Shown here: piece after piece, positions 7,810 through 17,015 of the stretch
Layout: every line of letters begins with the position of its first letter
Position numbering within the stretch: position 1 is the first letter of the stretch
NCBI RefSeq assembly: GCF_025666195.1
Contig: NZ_CP102592.1
Span: 2,790,001-2,854,000, forward strand
Direction: 5' to 3'
Source of the DNA: Xanthomonas sp. CFBP 8443
GTDB taxonomy: Bacteria; Pseudomonadota; Gammaproteobacteria; Xanthomonadales; Xanthomonadaceae
Length of the DNA stretch: 64,000 nt
Notes under the pieces: model-generated
Told to the model about the DNA's origin: nothing
The model's database searches: none
Seen by the model: only the letters and a program-made list of their open reading frames with translations
Program-made: the position numbers and the translations under genes

Positions 7810-9654
7810 CTAGTCGCCCTGCCCCGACGGCGCGTCTTCCGGCACCGCTTCCGGATTGAGCGTGCGGCTCTCGCGCCGCGGCGGGGTGAACGGCGTCGGC
7901 TTGGGCACGGTCGGGACGGCGTTGCCGTACATCAGGCCGCTGCCGGCGCGCACGTCGCCGGCGGCGATCTCCAGCTCCAGGCGCTCGGCGTCGCGGCGGC
8001 GGATCTCGCGGGCGATGCCCGCGGCCTCGTCCTCGGCCATGCCCAGTTCGATCAACGCGGCCTGGCCGAATTCCACCGCCGATTCGAAGGTCTCGCGGAT
8101 CTGGTAGTCCACGCCGGCGGCGATCAGTTTCAGCGCATGCTCGCGGTCGTACGATCGCACCAGCAACTTGGCGTGCGGGAACTCCTGCGTGGCCAGTTCC
8201 ACGATGCGGTTGGCCGCCTCGCGATTGTCGATGCATACCGCGATCGCGCGCACGCTGTGCGCGCCGGAGGCATGCAGCACGTCCAGGCGGGTGCCGTCGC
8301 CGTAATAGATCTTGAAGCCGAACTCGGCCGCGCTCTGGATCATCTCGATGTCGTTGTCGATGATGGTCACGTCCACGTCGCGCGCCAGCAGCGACTGGCT
8401 GGCGACCTGGCCGAAGCGGCCGAAGCCGATGATCAGCACGCTGCCGGTGAGTCCGTCGGCCGCTTCCACGCCGTCCAGCGACGGCGCCTCCACCGGCGCC
8501 CAGCGCCGGTACAGCAGCACGAACAGCGGGGTCAGCGCCATCGACAGCACCACGATCGCGGTCAGGTTGGCGTTGACCCGGGCATCGATGACCCCGGCCG
8601 CGCCGGCCGCGGCGAACAGCACGAACGCGAACTCGCCGCCCTGCGCCATCAGCACGCCGCGGTCCAACGCCTGCGCGTTGCCGCTGCCGGTGACGCGCGC
8701 GACCAGGTAGATGCAGGCGGCCTTGGCGGCCATGAACGCGAGCACGCCGCTGAGGATCAGCGGCCAGTTCTGCGCGACCACGGCGAGGTTCAAGGCCATG
8801 CCCACGCCGAGGAAGAACAGCCCCAGCAGGATGCCGCGGAACGGCTCGATGTCGGCCTCGATCTGGTGACGGAAGGTGGACTCGGACAGCAGCACCCCGG
8901 CCAGGAACGCGCCCATCGCCATCGACAGCCCGCCGAGCTGCATCAGCAGCGCCGCGCCCAGCACCACCAGCAGCGCCGCGGCGGTCATCACTTCGCGCGC
9001 CTTGGCCGCGGCCAGCAGCCGGAACAGCGGGTTCAGCAGCCAGCGTCCGGCCACCAGCAAGCCGACGATCGCCGCGGCGCCCACGCCGATGCCGACCCAG
9101 CGCGACGGCGCGTCCGGCATCGCCGGCAGCGGCGCCATCCATGCCACCACCGCCAGCAGCGGCACGATCAGCAAGTCCTCGAACAGCAGGATCGCGACGA
9201 TCTTCTGCCCGGCCGGCAAGGCGATGTCGCCGCGCTCGCCGAGCAATTGCATCACCACCGCGGTGGAGGTGAGCACGAATCCGGACGCGGCGATGAAGGC
9301 CACCGGCAGCGGCATGCCCAGGCCCAGTCCGACCCCGGTCAGCACCGCGGCGCAGACTGCGATCTGCAGCGTGCCCAGGCCGAAGATCTGCTTGCGCAGG
9401 CTCCACAGATGCGACGGCCGCATCTCCAGCCCGATCACGAACAGGAACATCACCACGCCCAGTTCGGCCACATGCAGGATCGCCTGCGGATCGGCGAACC
9501 AGCCCAGGCCGAACGGCCCGATCGCCAGGCCCGCGGCAAGATAGCCGAGCACCGAGCCCAGGCCCAGGCGACGGAACACCGGCACCGCCACCACCGCGGC
9601 GCCGAGCAGCGCCACCACCTTGATCAATTCACTGCTGTCGACTGCGTTGGTCAT
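7810..9654 (-). CDS. CPA2-family monovalent cation:proton antiporter (Kef-like)
   Basis: A 614-residue inner-membrane protein. The first about 385 residues form 12-13 hydrophobic helices typical of the Kef/CPA2 exchanger domain (GLGSVLGYLAAGLAIGPFGL, VVMFLFVIGLEMRPS, SGFVLTSTAVVMQLL, GAFLAGVLLSES). A cytosolic TrkA-N/RCK domain then begins VLIIGFGRFGQVASQSLLA with a Rossmann glycine motif and DGTRLDVLHASG. This is the architecture of KefB/KefC potassium efflux systems, which are gated by glutathione adducts in E. coli; whether that gating applies here is unknown. The tail (about residues 560-614) is polar and proline-rich. It stands alone, with repeat DNA upstream. Confidence 0.88.
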   Translation of the reverse strand: MTNAVDSSELIKVVALLGAAVVAVPVFRRLGLGSVLGYLAAGLAIGPFGLGWFADPQAILHVAELGVVMFLFVIGLEMRPSHLWSLRKQIFGLGTLQIAVCAAVLTGVGLGLGMPLPVAFIAASGFVLTSTAVVMQLLGERGDIALPAGQKIVAILLFEDLLIVPLLAVVAWMAPLPAMPDAPSRWVGIGVGAAAIVGLLVAGRWLLNPLFRLLAAAKAREVMTAAALLVVLGAALLMQLGGLSMAMGAFLAGVLLSESTFRHQIEADIEPFRGILLGLFFLGVGMALNLAVVAQNWPLILSGVLAFMAAKAACIYLVARVTGSGNAQALDRGVLMAQGGEFAFVLFAAAGAAGVIDARVNANLTAIVVLSMALTPLFVLLYRRWAPVEAPSLDGVEAADGLTGSVLIIGFGRFGQVASQSLLARDVDVTIIDNDIEMIQSAAEFGFKIYYGDGTRLDVLHASGAHSVRAIAVCIDNREAANRIVELATQEFPHAKLLVRSYDREHALKLIAAGVDYQIRETFESAVEFGQAALIELGMAEDEAAGIAREIRRRDAERLELEIAAGDVRAGSGLMYGNAVPTVPKPTPFTPPRRESRTLNPEAVPEDAPSGQGD

Positions 9655-9784
9655 GCGCCGATTCTACGCACAAGGCCGGGACGGCCCCAGCCCATGCGCC
9701 GGCGCGCGACATGGTGGCGCGGTGGTCGCGACGGGAGTCGCTTCGTGTTTCATGGAGGCAGGCGCGCGTCGGCTGTTGCTGTTC

Positions 9785-9937
9785 CCTTCTCCCAGCGGGA
9801 CCATGGCCCCCTTTTTGGGAGAAGGTGCCCCGCAGGGGCGGATGAGGGTACGGGCGCAGCCTCGTGTACCCAAATCCACGAGACGCTTCGCGCCGGACCC
9901 TCACCCCAACCCCTCTCCCGAGGGGAGAGGGGCTTTT
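9785..9937. repeat. Nested-hairpin intergenic element (CCCTCACCCC...GAGGGG type)
   Basis: This 349-base gap between the antiporter and moeB holds a structured element. An inner hairpin pairs TTCTCCCA (9788-9795) with TGGGAGAA. The right part has CCCCTCTCCC-GAGGGGAGAGGGG followed by CTTTTT on the plus strand. GATGAGGGT (near 9841) and ACCCTCACC (near 9897) are inverted relative to each other. Short reading frames here give the low-complexity peptide PSPLGRGVGVRVR, typical of over-predicted genes in such repeats. No real gene is supported. The T-tract makes a rightward terminator possible, although both neighbours read leftward. Confidence 0.7.
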
Positions 9938-10003
9938 TGCTTCGTGACGTTTGCGCGCAACTGACTGCAACTGTGTGCCAGCGAAGGCGGCTCCGCGTCC
10001 GGC

Positions 10004-11143
10004 TCAGGTTTCCGCGCTGCAGAACCGCGCGTAGTCGATGTAGCCGGGGAACGCCTGCCCCGGTGCGCATAGCGGGCACTGCGGGTCGGCGGCCAGGCGG
10101 GTTTCGCGGAAACGCATCGTCAGTGCGTCGAAATACAGCAGGCGTCCGCGCAACGGCTCGCCGATGTCCAGCAGCAGTTTCAGCACCTCGTTGGCCTGCA
10201 GCAGGCCGACGATGCCGGGCAGCACGCCGAGCACGCCGGCCTCGGCGCAACTGGGCGCGAACTCCGGCGGCGGCGGCTCCGGAAACAGACAGCGGTAGCA
10301 TGGCGCCTGGCCTCGCCGGCGGCCGGCGTCGAACACGCTGACCTGGCCCTCGAAACGCTGCACCGCGCCGTACACCAGCGGCTTGCCCAGCTTCACGCAG
10401 GCATCGTTGAGCAGATAGCGCGCCGGGAAATTGTCCGAGCCGTCGAGCACCACGTCCACGTCCTGCAGCAGGCGTTCGACATTGGCCGCGGTCACCCGTT
10501 CGCGCACCGCCTCGACCGTCACGCCCGGGTTCAACGCGCCCAGCGCCGCGGCCGCCGAGGTCACCTTGGGCTGCCCGATCCGCGCCTCCGTGTGCAGGAT
10601 CTGCCGTTGCAGGTTGCTGCGGTCGACCACGTCGTCGTCGGCGATGCGCAGCTGGCCGACTCCGGCCGCCGCCAGGTAGAAGCCCGCCGGCGAGCCCAGC
10701 CCGCCGGCGCCGACCAGCAGCACGCGCGCCGCCTGCAGCCGCCGCTGGCCCTCGATGCCGACCTCGGGCAGGCGCAGGTGGCGCGAATAGCGCTCGAAGA
10801 AATCCTGCTGCTCCGGCGCCAACGCCGGCCGCTGCAGCGGCAAGCCGTCGCGCTGCCAGCGTGTGGTGCCGCCCAGCACCGAGGCGATTCTCGAATATCC
10901 GGCCCGCTGCAGGAACAGCGCCGCCTCGTGCGAACGCTTGCCGCTCTGGCAGATCAGGATCACCTCGGCGTCGGCCGCGCCCAGATGCGCGGCCGGGTCG
11001 TCCTGCAGTTGCGCGCGGGCCACGCCGAGCGCGTCCTCGGCCATGCCGGATGCGCGCTCGTGTTCCTCGCGCACGTCGATCAACCGCGCGCCCTGGGCGA
11101 TGCGCGCACGGGCCTGCTGCGGGGTCAGTTCGCTGATGCTCAT
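10004..11143 (-). CDS. moeB: Molybdopterin-synthase adenylyltransferase, rhodanese-first fusion
   Basis: MoeB adenylates the C-terminal glycine of MoaD so that it can be thiocarboxylated for molybdopterin synthesis. The 379-residue protein starts with a rhodanese domain (about 1-105; DVREEHERASG, and VILICQSGKRS with Cys65 in the active-site loop). The ThiF/E1-like domain follows: GAGGLGSPAGFYLAAAGVG from 145, DDVVDRSNLQRQI, and DGSDNFPARYLLND. Two zinc-binding pairs are visible, CYRC and CPLC. The rhodanese comes before the E1 domain, the reverse of eukaryotic MOCS3. It could serve ThiS-like partners too, but moeA and mobA nearby favour MoaD. The ATG at 11143 begins the rhodanese domain cleanly. 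Confidence 0.88.
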   Translation of the reverse strand: MSISELTPQQARARIAQGARLIDVREEHERASGMAEDALGVARAQLQDDPAAHLGAADAEVILICQSGKRSHEAALFLQRAGYSRIASVLGGTTRWQRDGLPLQRPALAPEQQDFFERYSRHLRLPEVGIEGQRRLQAARVLLVGAGGLGSPAGFYLAAAGVGQLRIADDDVVDRSNLQRQILHTEARIGQPKVTSAAAALGALNPGVTVEAVRERVTAANVERLLQDVDVVLDGSDNFPARYLLNDACVKLGKPLVYGAVQRFEGQVSVFDAGRRRGQAPCYRCLFPEPPPPEFAPSCAEAGVLGVLPGIVGLLQANEVLKLLLDIGEPLRGRLLYFDALTMRFRETRLAADPQCPLCAPGQAFPGYIDYARFCSAET

Positions 11144-11398
11144 GCGCCCATTATCGGCGCAAACCGGCGGCGCGTCGTTCGCGCCAGGACGTCCGGGAGC
11201 GCATCGTGCGTGGGCCGATGGGCGGAAGCCGCCTCGCCCTTCCCTGCTCCGCCTCACCCAAGCGCTGCATGGCGCATCTCGATCGCCTCGAGGTGCCCAG
11301 GCCGCAGCACAGCGGCCGGGGCCGGTCGGCGCAACGCCTGCTCACGCGCGCGACCCGCCGTGCGCCTTTCGGCGGCCCACGGGCCCACGGCGGAACGA

Positions 11399-11757
11399 AT
11401 ACGCGAACACCTCGACCACTCGCCAGCATCGAAGCGGCGCACCTATCTCAATCGCACCAGAGTGGCAGGCAGCCAATCCGCCAGCGTAGGCTGCACGACA
11501 TTCCGCAGCCCTCACTCGTCCTGACGCGCTCACCTGCCGGGTAACCAAACGCGCGGCTCAATACGCGAACACTTCGACCACTTCGCCGACATCGAGCGAC
11601 TCGGCCTATCTCGATCGCACCAGAGCGACAGGTCGCCAGCCGGTCACTCAGGTAGCGCGACGCTCCACAGCCCGCGCTCGATCTGACGCGCTCACCTGCC
11701 CGGCGACCGCACACGTGACTCAGTACGCGAACACCTCGACCACTTCGCCGGCCTCGA
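11399..11757. repeat. Tandem 162-bp degenerate repeat derived from the moeA 3' end
   Basis: The string TACGCGAACAC, which encodes the last residues of MoeA on the minus strand, occurs at 11399, 11561 and 11723 with exactly 162 bases between successive copies. The first about 35 bases of each unit match the true moeA end (11723-11757). The next about 127 bases of the first two units also match each other (CTATCTC.ATCGCACCAGAG, GACGCGCTCACCTGCC). A weaker third body seems to lie at 11237-11398 (ATCTCGATCGCC at 11276). The copies have diverged, so the duplication is old. The DNA from 11144 to 11719 holds no other gene I can support. Confidence 0.85.
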
Positions 11758-12937
11758 ACTGGCGCGCGCCCTCGTCCAGGCGCAGCAGCACGTCACTGTC
11801 GGCGGCGCCGCGCAGGCGATGCGAACCGTCGGCCGGGTTCGGCTCCACCCACAGCTGGCCGTGCGCGTCGCAGCGCATGCGTCCGCGCAGGAATTCCAGG
11901 CGGTCGTGGCGCTTGTTCCAGCCCGAGGCCAGCCGCGCGCGCCATTGCGGGCGCGGCTCGGCGCGCTGTTGCAGCGCGTCCAGCAACGGCCGCCCGATCG
12001 CCAGGAAGGTGGCCAGCACCGACACCGGATTGCCGGGCAGGCCCAGGAACAGCGCACGGTCCAGCTCGCCGAACAGCAGCGGCATGCCCGGGCGCATCCG
12101 CACCTTCCAGAAATGGATGCGGCCGCGCTCGGCCAGCAGCCGCGGCAGGTAGTCTTTTTCGCCGGCGGACACGCCGCCGCAGGTCAGCACCACGTCGAAC
12201 GCCGAGGCGGCATCGCTCAGCATGCGTTCGATCCGCTGCGGATCGTCCGGCAGCGTCGGCCACGCGGTCGGCTCCAGGCCGAGCAGGCGCAGCTGCGCCA
12301 TCAGCATGTCGCGGTTGCTGTTGTAGATCTGCCCGGGCTTGAGCGGCATGCCCGGCTCGACCAGTTCGTCGCCGGTGGCGAACACCGCCACCGTCGGCCG
12401 CGACGCTACCGCCAATTGCGCCACGCCGAGCGCGGCGGCCAGGCCGATCCGCGACGGCGTCAGCGCCACGCCGGCCTCGAGCACGCGCTCGCCGGCGCGC
12501 ACGTCCTCTCCGCGCATGCGCACGTGCGCGCCGGCGACGAGTGCGGCCGGCACCTGCACCTGGCCGTCGCGCTCGATCACGTTCTCCTTGATCACCACCG
12601 TATCGGCACCGGCCGGCAGCGGCGCACCGGTGGTGATGCGCAGGCACTCGCCGGCGCCGATCGCCTGCCGCAGGTCCTCGCCGGCGAACTGCTCGCCGGC
12701 CAGGCGCAGCAGGCTCGGCGCATCCGGATCCAGATCGGCGTGACGCAGCGCGAAACCGTCCATCGCGCTGTTGGCGAACGGCGGCAGGTCGATCGGCGCG
12801 TCCAGCGGCGCGAGCAGGATGCGGCCGTCGGCGCGCGGCAGCGCCAGGCGTTCGGCCGGCAACGGTCGCGACTGGGCGACGGCGGCGACGATGGCCAGCG
12901 CCTCGGAATAGGCGATGCGGGTGGGATAGTCGTTCAT
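11720..12937 (-). CDS. moeA: Molybdopterin molybdenumtransferase
   Basis: MoeA inserts molybdate into adenylylated molybdopterin, the last step of basic Mo-cofactor synthesis, in the cytosol. The protein has 405 residues. Recognisable segments are the N-terminal NSAMDGFALR, a lid region with GEDVRAGERVL, GDELVEPGMPLKPGQIYNSN, the MoCF-domain loop LTCGGVSAGEKDYL and GLPGNPVSVLATF. It ends EVVEVFAY with TGA. The ATG at 12937 overlaps the mobA stop as ATGA, showing coupling with mobA upstream. The last about 35 bases recur twice downstream in the 162-bp array. All motifs look intact. Confidence 0.94.
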   Translation of the reverse strand: MNDYPTRIAYSEALAIVAAVAQSRPLPAERLALPRADGRILLAPLDAPIDLPPFANSAMDGFALRHADLDPDAPSLLRLAGEQFAGEDLRQAIGAGECLRITTGAPLPAGADTVVIKENVIERDGQVQVPAALVAGAHVRMRGEDVRAGERVLEAGVALTPSRIGLAAALGVAQLAVASRPTVAVFATGDELVEPGMPLKPGQIYNSNRDMLMAQLRLLGLEPTAWPTLPDDPQRIERMLSDAASAFDVVLTCGGVSAGEKDYLPRLLAERGRIHFWKVRMRPGMPLLFGELDRALFLGLPGNPVSVLATFLAIGRPLLDALQQRAEPRPQWRARLASGWNKRHDRLEFLRGRMRCDAHGQLWVEPNPADGSHRLRGAADSDVLLRLDEGARQFEAGEVVEVFAY

Positions 12938-13539
12938 GGCGCCGGCAGGATACCTGCTGCGTGCAGATCCTGCGGCGTGTTGAGGTTGCCGAGCCTCACC
13001 CCGGGCAGGCGTACGCGAACCATTGCCAACCGCTGTTGCAGGACGCTCGGTGCGTAGCGCGCGGTCGTCAGCGCCGCTGCCAGTGCGGGACGCAACGCGT
13101 CGAGGCGATACAGCGCCACCAGCGGCTGCACGCCGTCGTCGTCCTCGGCATAGGCGCCGGCACCGGGGCCGCTGGCGGCGATCAGCTTGGCCAGCAATGC
13201 CGGCGGCAACCGGCACAGGTCCACCGGCAGGGTCAGCAGCCAGGGCGTCGCGCAGACTGCGGCCAAGGCATCCAGGCCGGCGATCGGCCCCAGCGAACGT
13301 TCGGCGCCCGCGGGCGCGACGAGCCGATCGGGCACCGCGCGCAATCCGGCGGCGGCATAGCGCGGCAGCATGCGGTTTGCGCTGACCAGCACCGCCGCCA
13401 CCGACGGCGCCAGCGCCTGCGCCAGGCCCAGCACCAGCGGTTGCCCGTCGCGTTGCAGCCAGGCCTTGTCGCGGCCGCCCAGGCGTTGCGCGCGGCCGCC
13501 GGCCAGGATCCCCAGCGTGACCTCGCGCCGCGCGTCCAT
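12934..13539 (-). CDS. mobA: Molybdenum cofactor guanylyltransferase
   Basis: MobA transfers GMP from GTP to Mo-molybdopterin to form the guanine dinucleotide cofactor used by DMSO-reductase-family enzymes. The 201-residue protein begins with the nucleotide-binding signature LGILAGGRAQRLGGRDKAWL, followed by DRLVAPAGAERSLGPIAGLDAL and the metal-site region TLPVDLCRLP. The C-terminal QDLHAAGI is typical. It overlaps moeA by four bases (ATGA) and lies four bases from der, so mobA and moeA form a unit. Motif quality is good although the sequence is shorter and more Ala-rich than E. coli MobA. Confidence 0.9.
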   Translation of the reverse strand: MDARREVTLGILAGGRAQRLGGRDKAWLQRDGQPLVLGLAQALAPSVAAVLVSANRMLPRYAAAGLRAVPDRLVAPAGAERSLGPIAGLDALAAVCATPWLLTLPVDLCRLPPALLAKLIAASGPGAGAYAEDDDGVQPLVALYRLDALRPALAAALTTARYAPSVLQQRLAMVRVRLPGVRLGNLNTPQDLHAAGILPAP

Positions 13540-13543
13540 TCGG

Positions 13544-14941
13544 CTACTTGCCGCGGACGTGCTTCATCAGGCGCCGCTTCTTGGCGACCTGGCGCTCGGT
13601 CAGCACGTTCTTCTTGCCTTCGTACGGATTGGCGCCTTCGCGGAACATGAAGCGCACCGGCGTGCCGACCAGCTTGAAGCGCTTGCGGAAGAAGTTTTCC
13701 AGGTAGCGCTTGTACGACTCCGGCAACACCTTCAGGCGCGTGCCGTGGACGATGAAGGTCGGCGGATTGCTGCCGCCCGGATGCACGTAGCGCAGCTTGG
13801 AGACATGGCCGCGGATGCTCGGCGGCGGATTGGTCTCGTAGGCCACTTCCAGCGCCTGGTTGACTTCGCTGGTGCTGAACACACGGGTCGCCGAGGCATG
13901 CGCGTTGTGGATCGAGCGGAACAGCTCGCGCAGGCCGGAGCCATGCTTGGCCGAGATCCGCACCGCTTCGGCCCAGGGCACGAAGCCGAGCTTGCGCGAC
14001 AGCAAGGCTTCGGCCTGCTCGCGCTGGTAGTCGGTGAGCCCGTCCCACTTGTTGACGGCAACCACCAGGGCGCGGCCGGCGTCCAGGATCGCACCGAGCA
14101 CGCTGGCGTCCTGGTCGGTAACGCCTTCGGTGGCGTCGAGCAGCAGCACCGCGACCTCGCATTGCTCGATCGCCTGCAGCGTCTTGAACACGCTGAACTT
14201 CTCCACCGCCTCCTCGACCCGGCCGCGGCGGCGCAGGCCGGCGGTGTCGATCAGCCGGTACAGGCGGTCGTCGCGCTGCAGGTCGACCGCGATCGAGTCG
14301 CGGGTGGTTCCCGGCACTTCGGAGGCGATCATCCGCTCTTCGCCGAGCAGCCGGTTGACCAGCGTCGACTTGCCGACGTTGGGACGGCCGACGAAGGCGA
14401 TGCGCATGCGTGCGGGATCGGTGTCCAGCGTCGCGCCGGCGCCCTCTTCCGGCAAGCGCGACAGCACTTCCTCGAGCAGGTCGTCGATGCCGTGGCGATG
14501 CGCGGCGGAGACCGCGATCGCCTCGCCCAGGCCATAGCGCGCGAACTCGGCGCGGACCTGATCCTCGTCGGTACCGTCGATCTTGTTGATCAGCAACAGC
14601 GTCGGCCGCGCCAGCTTGCGCAGCCAGGCGAGGATCTCGTCGTCGAGCGAGGACGAACCCTCGCGTCCGTCGACCACGAACAGCACCAGGTCCGCCTCAC
14701 CGGCGGCAGAGCGTGCCTGGTCCGCAGTGGCGCCGGCCAGGCCTTCCTCCTCGCCGGAGATGCCGCCGGTGTCGACGATCACGAACGGGGTTTCCGGCTC
14801 CAGCCGGCAGACCCCATAGTTGCGATCGCGGGTGACGCCGGGCTGGTCATGGACCAACGCGTCGCGGCTGCGCGTGAGCGCGTTGAACAGCGTGGACTTG
14901 CCGACATTCGGCCGTCCAACCAGGGCGACCAGCGGCAGCAT
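13544..14941 (-). CDS. der: Ribosome biogenesis GTPase Der (EngA)
   Basis: Der is an essential double GTPase that assists 50S subunit assembly. The 465-residue protein has two G domains in tandem, each with GRPNVGKST (starting about residues 9 and 181). The first has DTGG and NKID; the second has [13 protein letters not shown] and NKWD. The C-terminal KH-like domain includes [26 protein letters not shown] split across its core and [24 protein letters not shown]. The tail is basic ([21 protein letters not shown]). It lies 16 bases downstream of bamB, an arrangement common in gammaproteobacteria. Confidence 0.97.
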   Translation of the reverse strand: MLPLVALVGRPNVGKSTLFNALTRSRDALVHDQPGVTRDRNYGVCRLEPETPFVIVDTGGISGEEEGLAGATADQARSAAGEADLVLFVVDGREGSSSLDDEILAWLRKLARPTLLLINKIDGTDEDQVRAEFARYGLGEAIAVSAAHRHGIDDLLEEVLSRLPEEGAGATLDTDPARMRIAFVGRPNVGKSTLVNRLLGEERMIASEVPGTTRDSIAVDLQRDDRLYRLIDTAGLRRRGRVEEAVEKFSVFKTLQAIEQCEVAVLLLDATEGVTDQDASVLGAILDAGRALVVAVNKWDGLTDYQREQAEALLSRKLGFVPWAEAVRISAKHGSGLRELFRSIHNAHASATRVFSTSEVNQALEVAYETNPPPSIRGHVSKLRYVHPGGSNPPTFIVHGTRLKVLPESYKRYLENFFRKRFKLVGTPVRFMFREGANPYEGKKNVLTERQVAKKRRLMKHVRGK

Positions 14942-14957
14942 CGCGAATTCCCTTCCT

Positions 14958-16313
14958 TTATTGACCCAACCGGAACGCGGTCAGGTCGCCTTTCGTGTTC
15001 TGGACCAGCAGGATGCCATCGGCTACCACCGGCTGCGCTACCAGCGCCTTGCGTCCCACTCGCTCGCGTGCGGCGATCTCGCCGTTGTCGAGCTTCAACC
15101 AATGCAGATAACCCTTGTAGTCGCCGACCACGGCGTAGTCGCCCTGGATCGCCACGCCGGTCAACGAGCGCCGCGCCAGCGCCGGCTGCGACCAGGTCGC
15201 CGAGCCGGAGGCCTTGTCCAGCGCCCACACCGAACCGGCGTTGTCGGCCACCACCACGCTGCTGGAACTGACGCCGACACCGCCGGCGCTGCCATGGTCG
15301 CGGGTCCACAACGGACGCCCGCTCGGGCCTTCCAGCGCCACGGTCTGGTTCTTGAAGCTGGCCGCGTACAGGGTGGTGCCGTCCAGCACCGGCGCGCCGT
15401 CCACGTCGGACATGCGCTCCAGCTCGGTACGGCCTTCCGGCACGCCGACGGTCTGCTCCCACAGCACGCGCCCGTCCTGCATCGCCAGCGCCGCCAGCGT
15501 GCCGTCGTCGTTGCCGACGAACAGCACACCCGGGCCGGACACCACCGGCGCGTTGCCGCGCACGGTCAGGGTCGGCAGTTCCTGCGTGTGGAACCAGCGC
15601 TGCTGCCCGGTGACCGCATCGAAGGCGGTGACGTGGCCGTCGTTGCTGCGCACGAACACCATGTTCTGCGAGACCACCGGCGCGGCGATCACTTCGTTGG
15701 GGACCTTGGCGCGCCACTTCTCGGTGCCGCTGGCCGCGTCGAGCGCGACCACTTCGCCATTCAGGCCACCCACCACCACCAGCCCCTCGCCCACGCCAGG
15801 ACCGCCGGCGAAGCGCGGCAGCGGACGGTTCTTCTCCAGCCGCTTGCGTTCCTTGGCCTGCTGCTTCTCGTTGCGCAGGCGCTGCTTGTAGGCGGCGCGC
15901 TCGTCCTTGGTCAGGCCCTTGCTGGACTCGCCCTCGACCTGGCTCTCCGGCTGCTCCTGGACCTGCGACAGACGCTCCTTGCGCGCCTTCTTGGCGTCGT
16001 ATTCCCACAGCGTCTTGCCGGTCTGCAGGTCCAGCGCGTAGACCGAACCGGAGGTCGCGGCCAGGTACACCTTGCCGTCTGCCACCGCCGGATGCTGGCG
16101 CACGCCGATGCGCTGCTCGCCCTTGCCGGCATCGGTGGACCACAGCTTGGCGATCTTCACCGACGGCTTGAAATCGACCAGCTCGGCCGGCTCGGCGGCC
16201 TTCTTGGCGGCCGCATCCTTGCCCGCGAACCAGCCCTTGACCGTGCTGCAGCCGGACAGCGCCAGACCCAGCAGGGCGACTGTCGCGATGCGCTTGAACA
16301 TGACTACCTTCAT
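14958..16313 (-). CDS. bamB: Outer membrane assembly lipoprotein BamB with a charged insertion
   Basis: BamB is the beta-propeller lipoprotein of the BAM complex that folds outer-membrane proteins. The 451-residue precursor has a lipobox LALSGC with Cys22 as the lipidated residue. PQQ-like blades follow ([68 protein letters not shown]). About residues 107-168 are a highly charged, Lys/Arg/Glu/Gln-rich, probably helical insertion in the first blades. E. coli BamB has none and is about 390 residues. The start overlaps the upstream gene's TGA by one base (TGATG). Identity is firm; the insertion is the odd part. Confidence 0.93.
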   Translation of the reverse strand: MKVVMFKRIATVALLGLALSGCSTVKGWFAGKDAAAKKAAEPAELVDFKPSVKIAKLWSTDAGKGEQRIGVRQHPAVADGKVYLAATSGSVYALDLQTGKTLWEYDAKKARKERLSQVQEQPESQVEGESSKGLTKDERAAYKQRLRNEKQQAKERKRLEKNRPLPRFAGGPGVGEGLVVVGGLNGEVVALDAASGTEKWRAKVPNEVIAAPVVSQNMVFVRSNDGHVTAFDAVTGQQRWFHTQELPTLTVRGNAPVVSGPGVLFVGNDDGTLAALAMQDGRVLWEQTVGVPEGRTELERMSDVDGAPVLDGTTLYAASFKNQTVALEGPSGRPLWTRDHGSAGGVGVSSSSVVVADNAGSVWALDKASGSATWSQPALARRSLTGVAIQGDYAVVGDYKGYLHWLKLDNGEIAARERVGRKALVAQPVVADGILLVQNTKGDLTAFRLGQ

Positions 16314-16951
16314 CAGATCGGCTCCGCAGGATTCGGCACGGTGCCGCCCGCATCCATCAATTTCGTTTCCAGCAGTCGCCGTTGCGGCGCCGCCACGTCC
16401 AGGGTGGTCAACGACTTGGCGTACGCATCGCGTGCCGCATCGCGCTTGCCCTGCGCGATCAGCGCATCGCCGCGGATCTCCAGGCTCTGGTTGTCGTCGG
16501 CCGAGGCCAGCAGCTTCAGCGCTTCGTCGCTCTTGCCGGTCTGGATCAGCAGCCGCGCCACGCGCTGGTCGACCAGCAGCTTCAGTTCGCCCTCGGTCTT
16601 GAGCCCGCGCAGCGTCGCCAGGGCCTGGTCGTACTTGCCGGCGTCGGCATGCGCCTTGGCCAGGCGCAACGCGGCCAGCTCGGCATAGATGTTGGCCGGG
16701 CCCTGCTGCAGCGCCGCCATGTCCTTGCCCGCCTTGTCCAACTGATTGGCCTGGATGCTCTTGAGCACGGCGTCGTAGCGGGCATTGGCCTGCGCCAGGT
16801 CGCTGGAATGCTGCTTGGTCCACCACTGCCAGCCAATGATCGCGCCGATGCCCAGGGCAATGCCGCCGATCAGGCCGGCGCCGTTTTTCCTGAGCCAAGT
16901 GCGGACGCGTTCGCTTTGTTCGTGCTCGTCGAGCAGGTCGTCGATCGCCAT
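16313..16951 (-). CDS. YfgM-like tetratricopeptide membrane protein
   Basis: A 212-residue protein with a short cytosolic start (MAIDDLLDEHEQSERVRTWL), one membrane helix (about 23-46) and a periplasmic TPR-like region to the end. It matches the YfgM / UPF0070 family, a SecYEG-associated factor that hands clients to periplasmic chaperones. The DEHEQSERVRTWLRKNG signature and its position directly upstream of bamB support this. The ATG at 16951 was chosen because it begins the conserved N-terminus. The stop shares one base with the bamB ATG. There are 64 bases between it and rodZ. Confidence 0.88.
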   Translation of the reverse strand: MAIDDLLDEHEQSERVRTWLRKNGAGLIGGIALGIGAIIGWQWWTKQHSSDLAQANARYDAVLKSIQANQLDKAGKDMAALQQGPANIYAELAALRLAKAHADAGKYDQALATLRGLKTEGELKLLVDQRVARLLIQTGKSDEALKLLASADDNQSLEIRGDALIAQGKRDAARDAYAKSLTTLDVAAPQRRLLETKLMDAGGTVPNPAEPI

Positions 16952-17015
16952 GCGTACTCTCGCCCCGCCGCAACGACGGGACATGGAATGTTGAGATTGA
17001 GGAACCGCGCCGCCG

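Noticed and set aside
9629..9970. Small frames reading PSPLGRGVGVRVR and PHPNPSPEGRG
   Set aside because: These peptides come from a structured intergenic repeat and are a known type of false gene.
7564..10341. 925-codon rightward open frame
   Set aside because: It lies opposite the CPA2 antiporter, crosses a repeat and enters moeB antisense. It has no conserved motif.
11144..11560. Possible small proteins ending VVEVFAY
   Set aside because: The similarity is caused by duplicated moeA 3' DNA. The frames are short, differ between copies and have no start signals.
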